This document shows, in pieces, positions 1-8,667 of a stretch of 24,537 nt of DNA. Each line of letters begins with the position of its first letter. Within the stretch, counting starts at the first letter, position 1. The translations under genes and the position numbers were made by a program. Under the pieces are notes generated by a model. That model was not told where the DNA came from, did not search any database, and saw only the letters and a list, made by a program, of their open reading frames with translations. Origin of the DNA: CAYFRC01 sp050946115 (GTDB taxonomy: Bacteria; Bacillota; Clostridia; Christensenellales; Aristaeellaceae); assembly GCA_050946115.1 (NCBI GenBank), contig JBMNUF010000030.1, positions 1 to 24,537 of the forward strand, read 5' to 3'.

Positions 1-125
1 TATATCTATTCGTTTCATTCAGCTCACCTCTGCTGATTTATTCGACATTTCTTGCGATTCTCCTTTTGGTTAACGAAATATTAATGTATCGCACTCGCCT
101 CTTCTCAAAGCAAATGATGTCGCCC
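1..125. other. AT-richer stretch with no gene recognised
   Basis: I see no convincing coding frame, RNA or promoter here. The bases are visibly AT-richer than the cobalamin operon. It borders the 126-255 repeat, at whose edge the similarity to the second copy (19370-19498) stops. It may be the remnant of whatever once carried that repeat. The short reading frame on the minus strand across 70-270 is explained by the repeat and is not called as a gene. Confidence 0.4.
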
Positions 126-255
126 TGCCGCCGCAAGCGGCGGGAGCTGCGTCGGTTCTTATCGCAACGGGAACGGGGGTTACGGCCTCCGGTTCCTGAA
201 CCTTGGAATCTCTGATTTTTTCACAGGAGTCGTGTTTACAGAAAAACCTGAACAG
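126..255 (+). repeat. 130-bp direct repeat, copy 1 (solo IS-end-like)
   Basis: This stretch matches 19370-19498 in the same orientation, with about 16 differences over 130 columns by eye. It opens with a GC-rich hairpin (CCGCCG, loop CAAG, CGGCGG) and ends at 235-255 with a sequence that, read on the minus strand, resembles the terminal inverted repeat of the IS256-like element (CTGTTC then TTTTTCTGTAAA). At the second site the same block is the 3' end of that element. Here no transposase accompanies it, so it is probably a solo end or remnant. Confidence 0.7.
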
Positions 256-305
256 AGCCGAACCGGACACTGTCCATCAAAGTTGAAAGGAGCGGAGAAA
301 AGAGA

Positions 306-334
306 GCCTTAACCATCCTCTTGAGGTTTAAGGC
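306..334 (-). terminator. Hairpin downstream of the cobalamin operon
   Basis: GCCTTAA and TTAAGGC, extended by CC/GG with one bulge, form a hairpin. On the minus strand it is followed by a TCTCTTTTCT stretch. It lies just past the stronger hairpin at 343-383 and may be a back-up terminator. The pyrimidine tail is impure, so this is tentative. Confidence 0.4.
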
Positions 335-342
335 CATAGCGG

Positions 343-383
343 AAAAGAGGCATTCCTCTGTAACGGCGAAGATGCCTCTTTTT
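343..383 (-). terminator. Rho-independent terminator of the cobalamin operon
   Basis: An 11-bp perfect stem (AAAAGAGGCAT with ATGCCTCTTTT) encloses an 18-base loop. It sits about 80 bases after the stop of the last cobalamin-operon gene. On the minus strand the 3' arm ends in TTTT. The stem is symmetrical enough to work in both directions. Confidence 0.6.
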
Positions 384-464
384 CGGACTCCGGACAGACG
401 GTGTTCTCGCTACAAAATAGAAAAGCTGCTTTCGGGCCACATTTTGCATGGAGATCGGCTTGAA

Positions 465-746
465 TCATTCGCTTTCCGAATCATTCTTACGCACCAATTG
501 CATGATTTCGTCATAGCGACCGATAATCTTCTGATAGTTTTCCTTCCGATGCGGGAAGGTACAGTCGGTACACACCTTGTTCCCCCTTTCGTTATACCAG
601 AAGTTGCCTCCGCACTTCTTTCCAAGCGCATACAAAGGACAATAGCAGAACAGACAGTTGAACTCCTCCGCGTCAATTCCTTCGTGGCACGGAAAGAATT
701 TACATTCCCTGTTTTGGAAAAACTGATGATGCAGGTTCTCCTCCAT
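465..746 (-). CDS. Cysteine-rich small domain protein (cobalamin-operon associated)
   Basis: The 93-residue product is rich in Cys and His: REC near residue 14, FPCHEG, FNCLFCYCPLY, KKCGG and VCTDCTFPH. This pattern fits the cysteine-rich small domain family (Pfam PF04071), a putative metal-binding domain often found beside cobalamin genes in anaerobes. There is no signal peptide or membrane segment, so it is probably cytoplasmic. Its ATG overlaps the TAA of the cbiJET gene by one base (TAATG), which indicates translational coupling. It is the last gene before the terminator. Function is unknown; cobalt or Fe-S handling for the pathway is a guess from the cysteines and position. Confidence 0.8.
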   Translation of the reverse strand: MEENLHHQFFQNRECKFFPCHEGIDAEEFNCLFCYCPLYALGKKCGGNFWYNERGNKVCTDCTFPHRKENYQKIIGRYDEIMQLVRKNDSESE

Positions 747-2716
747 TACACATTCACTCCGTTCTGCAGCGCAAAGATATATACCGGATTGTGAGCCGTC
801 ATCAGCCGATAGCGCCCGAGCGTACGCGGTTTGGAAACGGAAACCTCCGCGATGTCACAGAAATCGAATCCCTTGGAAAGCTCGGAAAGCTCGGCAATCG
901 TTTCCAGCGTTACCGCATTGACCACGATGCGCACGTTGGAATTTTTTTTAAGCAGGCAGGCGATGATTTCCTTCATGCCGCCCGAACTGCCGCCGATAAA
1001 GGCGTGCGTGGGCGCGGGGAGATTGACCAGCGCGTCCGGCGCTTTGCCGTGTATGACACGAAGATTCACCAAGCCGAACTTCTCCTTGTTTTTCTGCGTA
1101 AGGGCAACCGCATTTTCTTTCATTTCGACGGCATAGACCATGCCCCTTGTCGCCTGCATCGCCATCTCCACAGAGACCGAGCCGCTTCCGGAGCCGATGT
1201 CATACGCGACGGCGCCCTGCGTGAGCTGCAGTTTGGACAGGGAGATGCTGCGCACCTCCGCCTTGGTCATGGGCACATCGTCGCGTTCAAAGGCATCATC
1301 CTCCATGCCATGCGTAACCACATACTCACCGCTTTTCGGATTTTCGATGAGCATTACGCTCAAAGAATCAAATTCACCCTCGATCAGCTCCCGTGCGCTG
1401 CCGGAGGTAATCTTTTCATCGGCATAGCCCAGCCTTTCGCCGATATGGACGGTGCATTCGCCCAGATTGGCAGCGCAAAGCCTTTCAAGCGCACCCTTCG
1501 CGCCGCCCGAGCCGCCGAGCAGCGCAAATACGGCGCTGTTGCGGCGCACCTCGCCGATGAAATCACATTCTCTGCCGTGCAGGCTGATGGGGCGCACATC
1601 CTCCCACGGGCGATGCAGCTTCGCACAGAAATAGGAAAGGCTTCCGATGCCGGGCAGCACTTCCACCTCAAAGCCATCCAGTATATCGATGAGTTTTTTC
1701 GCGCCGCTGTAAAAACCGGTGTCCCCGGAGAGCAACACCGCATACCGCCTGCCGTATATATCCTTACGGATACTCTGCGCGATGTCCTCCGCGAGGATCG
1801 CCTCATGACAGACTTTCCCCTTTGTATCGACGGATTCCAGCATCCGCTTCGCACCGATAAGAACGTCCGCCTGCCGAAGCACCCGCTCCATGCCGACCGT
1901 GCGGCTTTCCCGGTCGCCCATGCCGATGCCGACGAGCGAGACCTTTTGGGGTGGCGGCATAAGCCCGAACCTCTCCTCCAACCGTATCGCCAGTTCGTCA
2001 AGACTCGCGCCGTCTGTCTGCTGCGGCCTGCCGATGATCACCGCCTGTGCACTGACTTTCTGTGCCGCGTGGATCTTGTCTATATAGCCGCCCGCGCATC
2101 CGGTATCCTTGGTCACGACGTATTTCGCGTTCGCCGTACGGAACATGACTACATTCAGTTCTTCACCAAACGGCCCCTGCATGGCGATGATGCGCTCCCG
2201 CGCGATCCCGCATTCGGCGCAGATGCGAAGCGAATCCGGCATGGGCAGCACGCGGACATAGAGGCGCGCGCGCAATGCTTCATCCGCGCAGAACAGGGGC
2301 AAATCCTTGCTCCCGGTCGTCAGAAAGATGTTGCCCTGCGTATTTTTCAGGTACTCGATGCAGTTTTGGACATCGGCGAACCAAATGCCGTCTGCACTTT
2401 TCGAATCGCTCTCGCGTTGGAGGCGGAGGTACTCCGTGTCCGTTTCCGAACAGGCGCCTCGAATGTTCTCGGTCGCCAAGTCCGCATAGGGATGCGTCGC
2501 GTCCACGACCAATTCAAACCGCTCTACCTTGAAAAGATACGCCATTTCTTCCGCGTTCATGCGACCGATGCGGATCGTGACATCTTCAAAACCCTTCAGC
2601 AACTCGCCGCCGTATTCCGTCGCCGTGCAGGCGACGATCCGAATGCCGCGCCCCTGTAAGCGCTCTATCAGCTTTCTGCCTTCGGCGGTTCCGGCGAACA
2701 CGCAAATCTTATACAT
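746..2716 (-). CDS. cbiJET: CbiJ-CbiE-CbiT fusion (precorrin-6A reductase / precorrin-6B C5,15-methyltransferase)
   Basis: The 656-residue protein joins three pathway enzymes. Residues 1 to about 250 are CbiJ/CobK, the NAD(P)H-dependent cobalt-precorrin-6A reductase (FAGTAEGRKL at the N-terminus, VDATHPYA). Residues about 255-470 are CbiE, the C5 methyltransferase (VSLVGIGMGDRES, ADVLIGAKRML). Residues about 475-656 are CbiT, the C15 methyltransferase and decarboxylase (SAM-binding AYDIGSGSGSVSVE near 505). CbiE-CbiT fusion equals CobL and is common; a leading CbiJ is less usual. I chose the ATG at 2716, which follows an AGAGGG site and overlaps the end of cbiH by 8 bases. A longer frame reaches 2803 but runs back into cbiH. 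Confidence 0.93.
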   Translation of the reverse strand: MYKICVFAGTAEGRKLIERLQGRGIRIVACTATEYGGELLKGFEDVTIRIGRMNAEEMAYLFKVERFELVVDATHPYADLATENIRGACSETDTEYLRLQRESDSKSADGIWFADVQNCIEYLKNTQGNIFLTTGSKDLPLFCADEALRARLYVRVLPMPDSLRICAECGIARERIIAMQGPFGEELNVVMFRTANAKYVVTKDTGCAGGYIDKIHAAQKVSAQAVIIGRPQQTDGASLDELAIRLEERFGLMPPPQKVSLVGIGMGDRESRTVGMERVLRQADVLIGAKRMLESVDTKGKVCHEAILAEDIAQSIRKDIYGRRYAVLLSGDTGFYSGAKKLIDILDGFEVEVLPGIGSLSYFCAKLHRPWEDVRPISLHGRECDFIGEVRRNSAVFALLGGSGGAKGALERLCAANLGECTVHIGERLGYADEKITSGSARELIEGEFDSLSVMLIENPKSGEYVVTHGMEDDAFERDDVPMTKAEVRSISLSKLQLTQGAVAYDIGSGSGSVSVEMAMQATRGMVYAVEMKENAVALTQKNKEKFGLVNLRVIHGKAPDALVNLPAPTHAFIGGSSGGMKEIIACLLKKNSNVRIVVNAVTLETIAELSELSKGFDFCDIAEVSVSKPRTLGRYRLMTAHNPVYIFALQNGVNV

Positions 2717-3449
2717 TTTTATACCCTCTCGGCGTAACCATTTTTCCGTCGATTGCGCGTGTTCGGCTGTTGCCCACGAAAACCGTGGTGAACATATCCG
2801 CACTGTATTCGCGCAGCTGCATAAGAGGCATGATATGCATTTCCTCTCCCTCGCGTGCGATGTTGCGCACGATGCCGCAGACCGTTTCGGGAGAAGCGTG
2901 GCGCATGAGGATGTCGCAGGCCTTCATGAGGTAATCCGCCCGCCTTTGGCTGGAAGGATTGTAGATCGCAAGACAGAGGTCGGCTTTCGCCGCCAGCTCC
3001 AGCCGCTTTTCGATCTTCTCCCAAGGGATCAGAAGGTCGGAGAGGCTGATGACCGCAAAATCGTGCCCCAAGGGCGCGCCGAGCAGAGCCGCACCGCTAA
3101 GCGCCGCCGTTACGCCCGACACGACCTCGATATCCAGTTCGCGATTGCCTTCCGCCAGTTCAAGGAGCAGGCTCGCCATGCCGTATATGCCCGCATCGCC
3201 GCCGGAGATCATGGCGACCGCCTTTCCGCGCATCGCCGCATCGATCGCCATCTTACAGCGCTCGGTTTCCCTGCGCATGGGCGTTTCCAGATATTCCTTA
3301 TCGGGGAACAGCGGCCGTACCAAATCGGTATACACGCCGTATCCGACGATCACCTGAGAGGCCTCCAGCGTGCGCATGGCGCGGACGGTCATTTCATCGG
3401 CTGCGCCGGGGCCTATGCCGACGACATACAGTTTATTCAAATGAAACAC
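2709..3449 (-). CDS. cbiH: Cobalt-precorrin-3B C17-methyltransferase
   Basis: The 246-residue product is a SAM-dependent tetrapyrrole methylase of the CbiH/CobJ type, which methylates C17 and contracts the corrin ring. Visible marks are the N-terminal loop YVVGIGPGAADEMT, IVGYGVYTDLV, MISGGDAGIYGMA and CLAIYNPSSQRR. The start is a GTG at 3449 preceded by AGGAGA at good spacing; it overlaps the end of cbiG by 17 bases. Length is normal for the family. It lies between cbiG, which opens the ring lactone, and the cbiJET fusion, in pathway order. Confidence 0.95.
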   Translation of the reverse strand: MFHLNKLYVVGIGPGAADEMTVRAMRTLEASQVIVGYGVYTDLVRPLFPDKEYLETPMRRETERCKMAIDAAMRGKAVAMISGGDAGIYGMASLLLELAEGNRELDIEVVSGVTAALSGAALLGAPLGHDFAVISLSDLLIPWEKIEKRLELAAKADLCLAIYNPSSQRRADYLMKACDILMRHASPETVCGIVRNIAREGEEMHIMPLMQLREYSADMFTTVFVGNSRTRAIDGKMVTPRGYKNV

Positions 3450-4428
3450 TCCATTTCTCCTGCGCGACGCCCACCGTCACGCCGTTCAATACGGCTTTTT
3501 CAACGATCAGTTCCGCGTTTTCGCCCGCCGAACGCACGGCCGATCGGTCACACACATTGCCTACGCTGACTGCCTTATACACATACTCCGAATGGGAAAA
3601 CTCCCCCGCGACAGCCTGAAGCTCCCGCGCGGAATAAAAGCTGACGGGCAATCGATTATCGCGGCAATATGCCAAAAGCCCTTCCTCATTCTTCTTTACG
3701 TCGATGGAAGCGACCGCTTTCATCGCGCGCCCGTCGATCCCGTGCGTAGATAGGGCATAATCGACCGCCGTGCGGATCTTTTCGGCGGACGTCCCGCGCC
3801 TGCAGCCGATGCCGACGTGCAAAATGCGCGGAATCAGGCGGAGCGTGGTTTCAAACGGCATCGTTCCGCTCTTTACGGAGACGATCGCACCGCACGCCCC
3901 CTCCGTTCCCCAAAACACGCCTTCGGGCAGGTTACCGCAGATGTCAAAATCGGACAGGAACGGCAAATCGCGCTTCAGGATCGCCGCGGCGTATTCCTTT
4001 GCGCTCTCCATCGAGTCGATTGCGCAGCCGTGCTTCGCCGCCCAAGCATCTATGGAAAACCGCCCGTTTACGTCGGTCGCCGTAGTGATGACCGCCTCGC
4101 CGCCGGTATATCCGGCGATGCGCAGCGCCAAATCGTTTGCCCCGCCGATATGCCCGGACAGAAGGGAGATAACGTGCCTGCCCCGCTCATCCAAGACGAT
4201 CACCGCAGGGTCTTTGGTCTTGTCGGCTAAAAGCGGCGCGACGGCGCGCACCGCGATGCCGCACGCACTGATGAAGACGAGCGCATCGATCTCGCGAAAC
4301 AGCGCTTCGACCAGCGGCAAAAGCCCTCCCTTGGGCGGCTTCTGCGCAACGCCTTGCAGTTTTTCTGCAAGCGCTTCTCCGAGTTTCGCACCATTGTCCG
4401 TGAAATACAGGATCGCGATGCGGCTCAT
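3433..4428 (-). CDS. cbiG: Cobalt-precorrin-5A hydrolase
   Basis: The 331-residue product matches CbiG, which opens the delta-lactone of cobalt-precorrin-5A and releases acetaldehyde, a step specific to the anaerobic pathway. The central domain shows ISACGIAVRAVAPLL, DERGRHVISLLSGHIGGAN and ITTATDVNGRFSIDAWA. The C-terminal domain shows HVGIGCRRGTSAEKI. Length is close to the family norm. ATG at 4428 overlaps the TGA of cbiF as ATGA, so the two are translationally coupled. Confidence 0.95.
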   Translation of the reverse strand: MSRIAILYFTDNGAKLGEALAEKLQGVAQKPPKGGLLPLVEALFREIDALVFISACGIAVRAVAPLLADKTKDPAVIVLDERGRHVISLLSGHIGGANDLALRIAGYTGGEAVITTATDVNGRFSIDAWAAKHGCAIDSMESAKEYAAAILKRDLPFLSDFDICGNLPEGVFWGTEGACGAIVSVKSGTMPFETTLRLIPRILHVGIGCRRGTSAEKIRTAVDYALSTHGIDGRAMKAVASIDVKKNEEGLLAYCRDNRLPVSFYSARELQAVAGEFSHSEYVYKAVSVGNVCDRSAVRSAGENAELIVEKAVLNGVTVGVAQEKWSVSFE

Positions 4429-5180
4429 TTCTCCGCCTCCCGAAATCCGGTCACAAAAGAGGGGTCGTAGAGCTTGGAGCGCGCGTACGCATCGCCGAGG
4501 AACCCGCCCACGAGGATCAGCGCGGTCTTATCGATGCCATTCTTCTCGGCGGTTTCCTTCAGATCGCATAAATGGCAGCGGAGTATCTTCTCATCCGGCC
4601 AACTGACCTTGTACGCGATCGCAGCAGGCGTATCAGGCGCATAGCCGCCCGCCATCAGTTCCCGCTGTACGTCGTCCAAGAGACCCGCGCTGAGGAACAG
4701 CACCATCGTGGAGCCGTGGGCAGCCAGCAGGCGCAGCTTTTCCTTCTCCGGCACGGGGGTACGCCCCTGCATGCGCGTGATGATGACGGTCTGCGAAACA
4801 TCCGGCAGGGTGTACTCCGCCTTCAGCGCCGCCGCCGCGCCGCCCATGGAGCTGACGCCGGGGCAAATGTCGTATTCGATGCCCAGACGACTCAGCGCGT
4901 CAAACTGTTCGCGCACCGCGCCGTAGATAGAGGGATCTCCGGTATGGAGGCGGACGGTTGTCTTACCTTGCGCTTCCGCCGCTTCCATGACATCCAGTAC
5001 CTGCTCCAATGTCATTTTTGCACTGTTGTGAATTTCGCAGCCTTCCTTGGCATAGTGCAGCAGTTCCGGATTGACCAGAGAACCTGCATAGATAATGACA
5101 TCCGCCTCCGACAATAGCCTTGCGCCGCGGACGGTGATCAGATCCGATGCGCCGCAGCCCGCGCCGACAAAATGCACCAT
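4425..5180 (-). CDS. cbiF: Cobalt-precorrin-4 C11-methyltransferase
   Basis: The 251-residue product is a SAM-dependent tetrapyrrole methylase of the CbiF/CobM group. It shows IIYAGSLVNPELL, VRLHTGDPSIYGAVREQ and CPGVSSMGGAAA. The usual GAGPGxxDLIT glycine loop reads GAGCGASDLIT here, with Cys in place of Pro at residue 9. That is a mild oddity unlikely to abolish activity. The ATG at 5180 has GGGAGG upstream and lies 2 bases after the TAA of cbiC. Confidence 0.95.
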   Translation of the reverse strand: MVHFVGAGCGASDLITVRGARLLSEADVIIYAGSLVNPELLHYAKEGCEIHNSAKMTLEQVLDVMEAAEAQGKTTVRLHTGDPSIYGAVREQFDALSRLGIEYDICPGVSSMGGAAAALKAEYTLPDVSQTVIITRMQGRTPVPEKEKLRLLAAHGSTMVLFLSAGLLDDVQRELMAGGYAPDTPAAIAYKVSWPDEKILRCHLCDLKETAEKNGIDKTALILVGGFLGDAYARSKLYDPSFVTGFREAEK

Positions 5181-5182
5181 AT

Positions 5183-5803
5183 TTATTCCTCCCGTTCCGA
5201 AAGCCGATACAGCGCCGAATTGACGATGGCTGCTGCCACGTTGCTTCCGCCCTTGCGGCCGCGCGCGACGATGTAGTGCTTCGCCGTATGCATGAGTTCT
5301 TCTTTCGCCTCCGCCACGTTCACAAACCCGACAGGAACGCCTATGACCATTTCGGGATGCAGCCTGCCACTGCGGATCAGTTCACAGACGGTCAATAGCG
5401 CGGTGGGCGCGTTGCCGATCGCAAACACCAGCTTTTTCTCCAATGCTGCTGCTTTTTCCATGGACACCGAGGAACGGGTAGTGCCGCGCGCCTTCGCCTC
5501 CGCGCAGACGTCCTCATCTGTGATAAAGCAGTGCACCGCCCCGCCGAATTTCGCCAGCGCCTTTTTGTTGATGCCGGACATCGCCATGGAAGTATCGGTC
5601 ACGATATCGCATCCGTTGCGGATCGCGGACATCAGTTTCAGCATGGCGTGCTCGGAAAAGGCGAGGGTGTCGGCGTATTCAAAATCCGCCGTCGCATGGA
5701 TGACACGACGAATCAACAGATCGTATTCCGGATCCAACTTTCTGTCGCCCAGTTCTTCTGCGATGATTTCGAAGCTTCGTCTTTCAATGTCCAAGGGCTT
5801 CAC
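5183..5803 (-). CDS. cbiC: Cobalt-precorrin-8 methylmutase
   Basis: The 206-residue product matches CbiC/CobH, which moves a methyl group from C11 to C12 to form cobyrinate. The catalytic His lies in RRVIHATADFEYAD. Other conserved runs are DTSMAMSGINK, AIGNAPTALL and VIGVPVGFVNVAEAKEEL. A longer frame reaches 5920 but its extra residues are unlike the family. I chose the GTG at 5803, preceded by AAAGGAAG, which gives the normal N-terminus KPLDIERRSFEII. It overlaps the end of cbiA by 20 bases. Confidence 0.94.
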   Translation of the reverse strand: MKPLDIERRSFEIIAEELGDRKLDPEYDLLIRRVIHATADFEYADTLAFSEHAMLKLMSAIRNGCDIVTDTSMAMSGINKKALAKFGGAVHCFITDEDVCAEAKARGTTRSSVSMEKAAALEKKLVFAIGNAPTALLTVCELIRSGRLHPEMVIGVPVGFVNVAEAKEELMHTAKHYIVARGRKGGSNVAAAIVNSALYRLSEREE

Positions 5804-7139
5804 GGAACATCTTCCTTTCGTTGCATTTTCCGATAAACCTCTTCGCGATCTTCGGATTGCTCCGAAAATACAGCTGCGGAAACCCCGCATACAGGCTGTC
5901 CGTCGCATAGGCGCATGCATGGCTGCGCCCGGACGGCTTTGTCGCGGTCAGCGCTTCCCCGGGCAAAGAGGCATCCCAATGATGAAATTCGTGCCCGCGC
6001 ACGGCATCTCCCGCCTCGAACAGCAGGCTCTCTTCGGCGGATGTGTATTCCGCATACCCGAACCGCACGAGCTTTTGCATATTGAAGCAGTCGGTATGGA
6101 TCGCGCCGACCATCTCCGAACAGGCGATGCGGTCGGTCAGGTACATGAAGCCGCCGCACTCGGCAATCGTCGGAAGCCCGCCCTTTACGGCCGTTCGCAC
6201 GGATTCGAGCATGGAACGGTTGTTTGAAAGCCGCTCGGCATACAGTTCCGGGTACCCTCCGCCCAGATATAGCCCGTCGCATTCGGGCAGTTTGGCGTCT
6301 GTAAGCGGGCTGAACAAAACCGGCGTCGCGCCCAGTTCTTCCAAAAGATCCAAATTGTCCCGGTAATAAAAGCAAAACGCCCTGTCCCCGGCGACCGCAA
6401 TGCGTACATCCGCGATTCTTTTCGCCGTCGGAAGATCGGCTTCCATCTCCGGCTGCGCCCGCATCAAGGCGAGTAAGGCATCCAGTTCGATGCTCTTTTC
6501 GGCCTGTGCTGCAAGCAGCTGCATTTTTTCACGGAGGTTTTCTACTTCCCGCGCGGTAATGAGTCCCAAATGCCTGCTCTCCAAGGCGTACGCCTCGTCG
6601 GTCGGCAAATATCCGTAGACGGCAATGCCGCATTCCCGCTCGATAACCGCCTTCAGCTGCGGGTATGTCGCGGGCGATACCCGATTCAGGATGACCCCTG
6701 CAATTCCGCTCGGCGAGCGCATCGTCTGAAATCCCCGAACCACTGCAGCGGCGGAGAGCGCCATGCCGCGGGCATTCACGACCAGGACGGTCGGCGCGGA
6801 AAGTGCCCGTGCCATGTGCCAACAGGAGGATTCCGCCGATCCCATGGCAAGCCCGTCGTAATAGCCCATCGCGCCTTCGATCACATTCAGCGGCGCCGCA
6901 TGCTTTAGAAAAAGGCCCCGCACAAGTTGCTCCCCCGCAAAATACAGATCGAGATTCGTACTTGGCGCGCCGATGATCTCGCCGTGAAACATGGGATCGA
7001 TGTAATCGGGGCCGCACTTGAAGGAGGCAACGTCGAGCCCGCGATTTTTGAGCGCTTGCAAAATCGCACAGACCGCCGTGGTCTTGCCGCAGCCGCTGCC
7101 TGTGCCGGCGATTGCGATCCTCCCCGCCCGCTTACGCAT
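5784..7139 (-). CDS. cbiA: Cobyrinate a,c-diamide synthase
   Basis: The 451-residue product matches CbiA, a glutamine- and ATP-dependent amidotransferase that amidates the a and c side chains of cobyrinate. The P-loop-like N-terminus reads IAGTGSGCGKTT, followed by FKCGPDYIDPMFH. The C-terminal class I glutaminase domain carries the nucleophile Cys in IAECGGFMYLTD and ends with the HEFHHWD segment. Length is typical. The ATG at 7139 overlaps the TAA of cbiP by 8 bases. Confidence 0.95.
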   Translation of the reverse strand: MRKRAGRIAIAGTGSGCGKTTAVCAILQALKNRGLDVASFKCGPDYIDPMFHGEIIGAPSTNLDLYFAGEQLVRGLFLKHAAPLNVIEGAMGYYDGLAMGSAESSCWHMARALSAPTVLVVNARGMALSAAAVVRGFQTMRSPSGIAGVILNRVSPATYPQLKAVIERECGIAVYGYLPTDEAYALESRHLGLITAREVENLREKMQLLAAQAEKSIELDALLALMRAQPEMEADLPTAKRIADVRIAVAGDRAFCFYYRDNLDLLEELGATPVLFSPLTDAKLPECDGLYLGGGYPELYAERLSNNRSMLESVRTAVKGGLPTIAECGGFMYLTDRIACSEMVGAIHTDCFNMQKLVRFGYAEYTSAEESLLFEAGDAVRGHEFHHWDASLPGEALTATKPSGRSHACAYATDSLYAGFPQLYFRSNPKIAKRFIGKCNERKMFREALGH

Positions 7140-8667
7140 CGTCCCACCGCCCGCAGGGCACGTCCTCGCCGCGCACGATCCCGTATACGGAATCCATGTC
7201 GATATTCTGCCGTACGATTGCCGCCAGCCTATCGAATTCGCGGTCGCGAAACTGCCGCATGGTCAAAACCTCCCCTTCGCCCGCATCCATCCCCCTCTGC
7301 GCGCGGATGCGGTTGACGAGCGCGCGCCAGAAAGAGCCTGTATCGAATATGCCGTGCAGATAGCTGCCGATGACGTTGCCTTGCCTGTTTGTAACGCCGT
7401 CTATCTCCTCGCGCCCGTTGAGCCTGAGAAACGGGACGCAGTCCTCCCCGAAGGCGTTTGTGCCCGAATGAATCTCGTAGCCGTCAAGGAGGATGCCGTT
7501 CAACTCCTGCATCCAGCCTTCCTTGCAGTCGATCTCGCCACTCGCCTGTACGGTGATCTTTTCCGCACGGAAGGTTACGGAAAAATCCAACAGACCGAGT
7601 CCCGACGTTTCGGGGATGCACGATTCGGTGTGCAGGGGGTCGCGCAGGGAATGCCCCAGCATCTGATATCCCCCGCAGATGCCTATAACCATGCCGCCCC
7701 TGCGGCTGTGGCGGAGTATTTCGTCCGCAAGGCCGCGCTGTTTGAGCCATTGCAGGTCCTCGATGGTGTTTTTCGTGCCGGGCAGGATGATGATGTCCGC
7801 GTCCCGAAGTTCCGTTGCGCGGGTGGCATAGTATACCGATACGTCGGCCTCATTGCCCAGAAGATTGAAATCCGTGAAATTGGAGATGTGGGGAAGCCTT
7901 ACGATGGCCGTGCGAATCAGCCCGTTGCCGACGCGCTGCGTGAAGCGCTCGGTCACGCTGTCCTCGTCCTCCATGTCGATATCCATCCACGGAATCACGC
8001 CGATGACCGGGATATTCAGAAGCTCTTCGATCATCCTGAGACCGGGTTCGAGGATTTTGACGTCGCCGCGAAATTTGTTGATGACGATGCCCTTGATGCG
8101 CCTCTGTTCGTCCTCGTCCAGGAGTTTGACCGTGCCGTAGAGGGAGGCAAACACGCCGCCCGGATTGATATCGCCGATAAGGATGACCGGCGCGTCCGCC
8201 GCCTTCGCCATGGACATATTGACGATGTCGCCCTTTTTCAGGTTGATCTCCGCAGGGCTGCCTGCGCCTTCGATGACGACCACATCCACGTCCTTCTCCA
8301 GATCGTCATAGACCGCTTTGATCATCTCGCGCAGTTGCGGTTTGAACCCGTCGTATTCCATGGCGGACATGGTGCCGACGGACTTTCCGCCTACGATGAC
8401 CTGCGAGCGGCGATCACTCGTGGGCTTGAGCAGGACCGGGTTCATGCGCACGGACGGCTCGAGCCCCGCCGCTTCCGCCTGTACGACCTGCGCCCTGCCC
8501 ATTTCCAGCCCTTCCTTGGTGGCAAAGGAATTGAGCGCCATGTTCTGCGATTTGAACGGCGCAACAACATATCCATCCTGCTTCATGATGCGCAGCAGCG
8601 CCGCGCACAGCATGGATTTCCCCACCGAGGATGCGGTTCCCATCAGCATCAGGCATTTTCCGCGCAT
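7132..8667 (-). CDS. cbiP: Cobyric acid synthase
   Basis: The 511-residue product matches CbiP/CobQ, which amidates the b, d, e and g side chains of adenosylcobyrinate a,c-diamide. The N-terminus shows MLMGTASSVGKSMLC and FKSQNMALNS. The glutaminase domain has the nucleophile Cys in GICGGYQMLGHSL and the His in GSYLHGIFDTG. A longer frame reaches 8742, but the ATG at 8667, behind GGGAGG, gives the family's normal start. It overlaps the end of cobD by 19 bases. Confidence 0.95.
   Translation of the reverse strand: MRGKCLMLMGTASSVGKSMLCAALLRIMKQDGYVVAPFKSQNMALNSFATKEGLEMGRAQVVQAEAAGLEPSVRMNPVLLKPTSDRRSQVIVGGKSVGTMSAMEYDGFKPQLREMIKAVYDDLEKDVDVVVIEGAGSPAEINLKKGDIVNMSMAKAADAPVILIGDINPGGVFASLYGTVKLLDEDEQRRIKGIVINKFRGDVKILEPGLRMIEELLNIPVIGVIPWMDIDMEDEDSVTERFTQRVGNGLIRTAIVRLPHISNFTDFNLLGNEADVSVYYATRATELRDADIIILPGTKNTIEDLQWLKQRGLADEILRHSRRGGMVIGICGGYQMLGHSLRDPLHTESCIPETSGLGLLDFSVTFRAEKITVQASGEIDCKEGWMQELNGILLDGYEIHSGTNAFGEDCVPFLRLNGREEIDGVTNRQGNVIGSYLHGIFDTGSFWRALVNRIRAQRGMDAGEGEVLTMRQFRDREFDRLAAIVRQNIDMDSVYGIVRGEDVPCGRWDDA

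Noticed and set aside
70..270. Short minus-strand frame as a real gene
   Set aside because: Its central residues are the same as the tail of the disrupted DUF5714-type frame because both translate the 130-bp repeat. It has no credible ribosome binding site or family.
791..2659. Long plus-strand open frame of about 620 codons
   Set aside because: It lies wholly opposite the cbiJET gene, is rich in Arg/His/Ala as expected for an antisense frame in GC-rich DNA, and shows no recognisable motif.
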